DNA from: RHLJ01 sp965242845
GTDB taxonomy: Bacteria; Bacteroidota; Rhodothermia; Balneolales; Balneolaceae
NCBI GenBank assembly: GCA_965242845.1
Contig: CBDETC010000003.1
Location: 1-64,000 of the forward strand
Reading direction: 5' to 3'
Length of the DNA: 64,000 nt
This document shows, piece after piece, positions 59,599 to 64,000 of the stretch. Position 1 is the stretch's first letter; each line of letters begins with the position of its first letter. The translations under genes and the position numbers were made by a program. A model generated the notes under the pieces. That model had not been told where the DNA came from. It made no database searches and saw only the letters and a list, made by a program, of their open reading frames with translations.

Positions 59599-61332
59599 AT
59601 GGATGCTCAATCAGTTATAACTCCTTTCTTACTCGCTATACTATTACTACTCCCTTTTAACCTGTTTGCTCAAATTGATCGTGAAGCAGGTAGTGCCTTT
59701 GCAACCCGGTCTGAAGTAATTGCGCAACGTGGGATGGTGGCTACCAGCCAGCCATTGGCTACCCAGGTTGGCCTTCAAATCCTCAAGAATGGAGGAAATG
59801 CTATTGATGCTGCCATCGGAGCCAATGCGGCAATGGGACTGATGGAGCCCACTGGAAATGGTATTGGAGGAGATCTGTTCGCGATTATCTGGCATGAGGA
59901 AAGCGGTCAGTTGTATGCACTTAATGCAAGTGGTCGTTCACCATTAGGGCTTTCCTATGACCGATTGATGGAAATTATTGAAGAAAAAGAATTAGACAGA
60001 ATCCATCCTTACGACCTATTGTCTGTTTCAGTGCCTGGAGCGATTGACGGCTGGTTTGAGATGCATGATCGCTTTGGATCTGCATCTATGGAGGATATTC
60101 TTGCTGAGCCGATCTGGTATGCTGAAAATGGCTTTCCAGTCAGTGAAGCAATTTCAGGTGCTTGGAGAAGAAGTGCCCGTTTCCTAAGTCGGCAGCCGGG
60201 AGCCTTCACAGAAACCTTTACTTTTGATGGAAGAGGACCTAATAAAGGGGAAGTCTTCAAGAACCCGGATTTAGGAAATACCTTCAGGTTGCTAGCAAAG
60301 GATGGTCGGGATGCTTTTTACCGGGGTGAGATCACCGAGAAGATAGACGCTTGGATGAAAGAAAATGACGGTTACCTCCGCTATGAAGATTTTGACAAGC
60401 ACACTTCAACCTGGGTTGAGCCACAAACCGTGAACTATCGCGGCTATGATGTGTATCAGGTTGGCGGGAATGTGCAGGGAACAGCTGTACTTCAGATGCT
60501 GAACATCCTGGAAGGCTTTGATCTTAAAGAAACAGGCTTTGCTACCGCAGAGACTTTTCACCTGTTCATCGAAGCCAAAAAGCTGGTATTTGAAGATCGC
60601 GCGAAGCATTATGTAGATGAGGACTTCTATGATATGCCTTATGAAAGGCTACTTTCCAAAGAATACGCAGCAGAACGAAGAGAATTGATCGGGGAAAGAG
60701 CTCGTCGTGATTTAACAACAGGTGTGGATGTACTCGAAGACGGTGACACCATTTATTTGACTACTGCTGATCAATACGGAAACATGGTATCTCTTATTCA
60801 AAGTAATTTCCGTGGAATGGGGACTGGTTTTGTAGTGCCTGGCACCGGGTTTAGTTTTCAGAACAGAGGAGAGTTATTCTCGCTCGATCCAAATCACCCA
60901 AATGTATATGAACCAGGAAAACGACCGTTCCATACTATTATCCCAGGCTTCGTTATGAAAGACGGGGAGCCCTTTATGACGCTTGGTAATATGGGTGGGG
61001 GATATCAGCCTATGGGGCACGTGAGTTTAATCACCAATGTCATCGACTTTGGGATGAATATGCAGGAGGCTGGTGATGCACTTAGGTGGGAGCATTCTGG
61101 TTCCACACAACCAACCGACTCATTTGATGAAAGCCTGACAGATGTTGGTATGGTTAGTATCGAAAGCGCGGTTGACTTCGAGGTAATAAGAGCACTGAGA
61201 AGAATGGGGCATGAGGTAAAGGTTGGAGACAGTTTCTTCGGTCGCTTCCAGGCGATTATGCGGGACCTAGAAACCGGTGTGTATTACGGAGCCTCAGAAG
61301 CCAGGGTTGACGGACAGGCCGCGGGGTATTAG
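59599..61332 (+). CDS. Gamma-glutamyltransferase family protein
   Basis: N-terminal nucleophile hydrolase, exported (signal peptide 1-24, LFAQ), that removes or transfers gamma-glutamyl groups from glutathione and relatives; it is made as one chain and cut in two. The 577-residue protein has GGNAIDAAIGANAAMGLMEP, TGNGIGGDLFAII, and the cleavage-site region DTIYLTTADQYGNMVS, with T384 the predicted nucleophile, equivalent to T391 of E. coli. The segment GMGTGFVVPGTGFSFQNRG forms the substrate loop. The residue set is closer to the family's periplasmic hydrolases than to classical Ggt, so substrate is open. Confidence 0.9.
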   Translation: MDAQSVITPFLLAILLLLPFNLFAQIDREAGSAFATRSEVIAQRGMVATSQPLATQVGLQILKNGGNAIDAAIGANAAMGLMEPTGNGIGGDLFAIIWHEESGQLYALNASGRSPLGLSYDRLMEIIEEKELDRIHPYDLLSVSVPGAIDGWFEMHDRFGSASMEDILAEPIWYAENGFPVSEAISGAWRRSARFLSRQPGAFTETFTFDGRGPNKGEVFKNPDLGNTFRLLAKDGRDAFYRGEITEKIDAWMKENDGYLRYEDFDKHTSTWVEPQTVNYRGYDVYQVGGNVQGTAVLQMLNILEGFDLKETGFATAETFHLFIEAKKLVFEDRAKHYVDEDFYDMPYERLLSKEYAAERRELIGERARRDLTTGVDVLEDGDTIYLTTADQYGNMVSLIQSNFRGMGTGFVVPGTGFSFQNRGELFSLDPNHPNVYEPGKRPFHTIIPGFVMKDGEPFMTLGNMGGGYQPMGHVSLITNVIDFGMNMQEAGDALRWEHSGSTQPTDSFDESLTDVGMVSIESAVDFEVIRALRRMGHEVKVGDSFFGRFQAIMRDLETGVYYGASEARVDGQAAGY

Positions 61333-61457
61333 AGGGGTATTATTTATAGCATTTACTTTTCTTAAATGTAGAAGCACAATAACACTACATTAAACTTACG
61401 TTAATAAGCACAAATTAAAATTCTACTATTAGTGAATTAATAAGGGATAAAGGAATT

Positions 61458-63059
61458 ATGAAAATAAAATTTGTACACATCTTACTGATAGCTTGTTGTT
61501 TGCCTCTTTCTATTACCGCGCAGGAAACAACCCTCCGAATGGTAGCCTGGAATATTGAACATCTGGCTGAAAATAATGGGGAAGGATGTGTGGCCAGGAG
61601 TGATGCAGATTATGCCAAACTTCGAGCTTTTGCAGAATCAATGGATGCTGATGTAGTTGCATTGCAAGAAGTGGAGTCAGTTAAAGCGGTAGCAAGGGTA
61701 TTTCCGGAGAATGAGTGGACGATAATATTATCCGACCGACCGGATAGTGGCTCTTATGATTGTCGCGGAAGTGGCCGTCCGTCAACACAACAAAAAGTGG
61801 CTTTTGCTATTCGTAAAGGAGTAGAGTTTGAAGGGGTAGACAATTTTGATGAACTAGCCTTAAATAATCCAGGACTTCGCTATGGCTTGGTCATAAAGCT
61901 AACAGGTACTCCGGAGCCTATCGAAGTAATGAACGTCCATCTTAAAAGTGGATGCTTTGTAAATGATTACTCGACTTCAAACCGCGATGCCTGCGAAACC
62001 TTTGAAGAACAAGTTCCGGTGATAGATGGCTGGGTTGAAAGCAAAGTTAAAGAAGGAACAGCCTTTATGATCCTGGGAGACTTCAACCATCGGATAACTA
62101 CTCCTGAGAATCGTTTTTGGGGAGATTTAGATGAAATGGATGGTGATGGAATAGGCATTACAAGCAGTATGGAAGGTATTAGAGGTTGCCATCCGCGATA
62201 CCCTGACCCAATCGATCATATTATAACAAGCTCACAAGGAAGCAAGTATTTCGTTCCAGGAAGCCAGGACGTCTTTTATTTTGGGATGAATCCTCAAACT
62301 ATGACTGAGGATGACATGTTGAGCGATCATTGTCCGGTTGCTGTTGATTTGTGGCTCACAGAACCCTATCCGATAAGTACTGGTGTTCGTTGGACTCAAA
62401 ACAGTGCTGAGTACGCCCTGATTACTTCATCGCTTTACCAGCAGGCAGAACAAAATATTGATCGTTTTTCTTCTATGGACGAGCCTTGGGTAATAATCAT
62501 GGATGTGGACGAGACGTTGCTGGACAACAGTAATTACAACAAACGCAGGGATGCACTGGGCCTCGGGTTTACCCCGGAAACCTGGACTGATTGGGTGATG
62601 GAAGAATCAGCCACAGAAGTTCCTGGATCTAAACAATTTGTAACCAGGGTTCTTGAAGCAGGAGGGCAAATTGCACTAGTTACCAATCGTGATCGGTCAG
62701 CAGATCAGTATACGTGGAATAACCTACTGCAATTGGGTTTTCCTATTACTAGAGAAAACACTTGTATTATAGGAAGGGCACAGGTAGATAGAGATGCAGT
62801 AGGTGAAGAGGGAATTATTAATGACAAAGATCTTCGCCGGAAAGAGGTGACTACAGGAATAGCAGAAAACTGCTGGGCCAATTACCCGGATGCGCAGTCT
62901 ACCTGGAATAGAGACCTTAAGCTGGTTATGCAGGTTGGAGATAATATCAAAGACTTTTCTAAAACTACCCAGGATAACGTTGATCTTAGCGAATTTCTTA
63001 AAAGGCAGGGAGTGGATATCCTGGTTCTACCCAATGCCATGTACGGTTCCTGGGATTGA
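61458..63059 (+). CDS. Secreted EEP nuclease/phosphatase fused to HAD acid phosphatase
   Basis: A 533-residue exported fusion. Signal peptide 1-22 (ITAQ). Residues 24-300 are an endonuclease/exonuclease/phosphatase domain: VAWNIEHL, VALQEVES (E71), NVHLKSGC, ILGDFNHR and the terminal SDHCPVAV. Residues 308-533 are a HAD-superfamily acid phosphatase (class B/e(P4)-like): WTQNSAEYALIT, then D349-V-D-E-T (MDVDETLLDNSNY) and LVTNRDRSADQY. Such a protein could cut extracellular nucleic acids and dephosphorylate the products for phosphate and nucleoside uptake. It reads toward the convergent gene at 63060, with no gap. Confidence 0.9.
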   Translation: MKIKFVHILLIACCLPLSITAQETTLRMVAWNIEHLAENNGEGCVARSDADYAKLRAFAESMDADVVALQEVESVKAVARVFPENEWTIILSDRPDSGSYDCRGSGRPSTQQKVAFAIRKGVEFEGVDNFDELALNNPGLRYGLVIKLTGTPEPIEVMNVHLKSGCFVNDYSTSNRDACETFEEQVPVIDGWVESKVKEGTAFMILGDFNHRITTPENRFWGDLDEMDGDGIGITSSMEGIRGCHPRYPDPIDHIITSSQGSKYFVPGSQDVFYFGMNPQTMTEDDMLSDHCPVAVDLWLTEPYPISTGVRWTQNSAEYALITSSLYQQAEQNIDRFSSMDEPWVIIMDVDETLLDNSNYNKRRDALGLGFTPETWTDWVMEESATEVPGSKQFVTRVLEAGGQIALVTNRDRSADQYTWNNLLQLGFPITRENTCIIGRAQVDRDAVGEEGIINDKDLRRKEVTTGIAENCWANYPDAQSTWNRDLKLVMQVGDNIKDFSKTTQDNVDLSEFLKRQGVDILVLPNAMYGSWD

Positions 63060-63545
63060 TTAATACATCCTGGTGAGGGTCATTTCCCTTGGGAGTTCAA
63101 AAGAGCTGTCCTGAAAGTTACTTATGGTCAGCTCTTTATTCACCAAAGACCAACGGAGGGTATTTTCATCATCTGCTGTGATATATAGAGCAAGATAACC
63201 GGCCTCCACTTTTGTAAGTTCTTTATACATGAATACAATGGCTTCATTCCCCACCTGATCGTTCATCAAATACCCCCTCCTCAAAGAAAAGCCTTCTTCC
63301 GTTTTTTGGAATACCGGCGAATTATTGATCTCTATTACCTTACCAGTTACATACCGGATATCTCTTTTAAATAGCTCATCGTATTCCTCAAAAAATTCCA
63401 ACTGGATGAACAAGCTATCTCCGTTGCTGCTTACTCCCAGCCAGGTGCCTTCGGTACGTTCCAAAGGATCGGACTCCTGAGCACTCAAAAAATCAATCCA
63501 TAGAACGCATACCAAAAAGGGGAATATGAATTTAATACTAGTCAA
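63060..63545 (-). CDS. Small secreted protein of unknown function
   Basis: A 161-residue exported protein with a signal peptide to about SAQ (22), then a beta-rich domain (GTWLGVSSNGDSLFIQLEFFEEYDELFKR to LPREMTLTRM). It keeps no cysteine in the mature part and no recognisable motif. The pattern of a short signal followed by small lipocalin-like strands is common among unknown Bacteroidota exported proteins. Its start overlaps the stop of the membrane protein upstream by four bases, so they are co-translated. Its stop abuts the EEP-HAD gene on the opposite strand. Confidence 0.72.
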   Translation of the reverse strand: MTSIKFIFPFLVCVLWIDFLSAQESDPLERTEGTWLGVSSNGDSLFIQLEFFEEYDELFKRDIRYVTGKVIEINNSPVFQKTEEGFSLRRGYLMNDQVGNEAIVFMYKELTKVEAGYLALYITADDENTLRWSLVNKELTISNFQDSSFELPREMTLTRMY

Positions 63546-64000
63546 TTTGAAGCGGGTTTGGGTATTTGCTCAAGGTTTCTGCAAAACCAAATAAATCGAA
63601 ACATCAGGAGAATGGTGGCAATATCGAATACCAACATCGCGGCAATGCCTAATGGTTCTAGTCCAACTCTTGCTATAATAGGTTCAAAAGCCTGATCGAT
63701 CATTTCCATAAATAACCCAATCATGAGGATATAGGCTCCATATCGTTCAAAAAGACCGGTTACAACCTCTTCTTTTTGAGGAATGTGAGTCGATAACCGT
63801 CGAAGGAGTACATGCCTTTCTTCCAAAAGCACTCCATAGGCGACAATAATAAGGGCTATATCCTCCTCCAGTTCAATGGCTTCCCTTATGAGATCTGTAG
63901 AGAACGATTCCAGGAACTGCAATACATGAGCATAGCCCGTTAAGATTGCAAAGAGAATGACCGCAAAATTCCAGATCTTGATGGCACGAATGTCAGTAAA
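63542..64000 (-). CDS. Membrane protein, 5' end cut by the window edge
   Basis: The frame stays open to the right edge: 26 further codons (including IWNFAVILFAILTGYAHV) precede the TTG at 63922, so the true start is outside the window. The visible 152 residues hold three or four hydrophobic segments (about 9-26, 58-70, 90-110, 115-135) and a long cytoplasmic loop (EERHVLLRRLSTHIPQKEEVV). I do not recognise the family. It is coupled to the secreted protein gene downstream. Confidence 0.7.
   Translation of the reverse strand, partial: FTDIRAIKIWNFAVILFAILTGYAHVLQFLESFSTDLIREAIELEEDIALIIVAYGVLLEERHVLLRRLSTHIPQKEEVVTGLFERYGAYILMIGLFMEMIDQAFEPIIARVGLEPLGIAAMLVFDIATILLMFRFIWFCRNLEQIPKPASN

Overview
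The window reads as an aerobic marine member of the Bacteroidota/Balneolota-Rhodothermota group. The evidence is: three secreted proteins ending in the type IX secretion (T9SS) sorting signature around 'SQNYPNPFNP'; a PorX-type T9SS response regulator; TonB-dependent receptor, DUF3667, DUF4097 and TlpA family proteins common in this group; a complete Na+-translocating NADH:quinone reductase operon; and a few TAnnTTTG promoter elements. This assignment is inferred from gene content, not from a marker-gene search. Apart from one tRNA gene the window is almost entirely protein coding.

Layout. 1-5083 (minus): a truncated AraC-type membrane regulator, a LytTR response regulator, its LytS-type kinase, and a TonB-dependent receptor whose 3' end has two frameshifts. 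5084-9500: small enzymes and lipoproteins, two copies of a dispersed fold-back repeat, and two AT-rich orphan genes with attC-like repeats (a possible piece of a gene-cassette array). 9577-12769: NAD synthesis (nadC-nadA) divergent from a cysteine desulfurase that probably matures the NadA iron-sulfur cluster. 12783-21731: DsbA-like lipoprotein, DUF3667 protein, gamma-carbonic anhydrase-like protein, HemW, a secreted metalloprotease, TrhO, a pseudouridine synthase whose last codons lie in a third repeat copy, and an alpha/beta hydrolase. 21828-34054: ComEA-like protein, PorX, TsaE, a secreted reprolysin-like protease followed by a lipoprotein resembling its propeptide, a large propeller sensor kinase with its NarL-type regulator, and a secreted BNR-propeller protein. 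34055-40540 (minus): VOC protein, TlpA-like thioredoxin, IYD-like nitroreductase, YCII protein, a membrane HExxH protein, DoxX protein and proline dehydrogenase. 40703-44945: DUF4097 protein, xseB, dxs, queA. 45174-51166: nqrABCDEF. 51296-54283: an ECF sigma factor operon with two unusual domain combinations. 54387-57198: apbE, an alpha-L-fucosidase and a small four-cysteine membrane protein that may be NqrM. 57410-57483: tRNA-Arg(UCG). 57591-64000: TPR-HTH regulator, gamma-glutamyltransferase, a secreted nuclease/phosphatase fusion and two minus-strand membrane or secreted proteins, the last one cut by the window edge.

Functional links. apbE supplies the covalent FMN of NqrB and NqrC, and the four-cysteine protein may supply iron to NqrD/NqrE. 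PorX is the expected regulator of the T9SS that exports the three sorting-domain proteins. The cysteine desulfurase probably serves NadA. The points most worth following up are the protease with its propeptide-like lipoprotein, the attC-like repeats around orphan genes, the EEP-HAD fusion, the Spy/TonB-plug fusion and the candidate NqrM.
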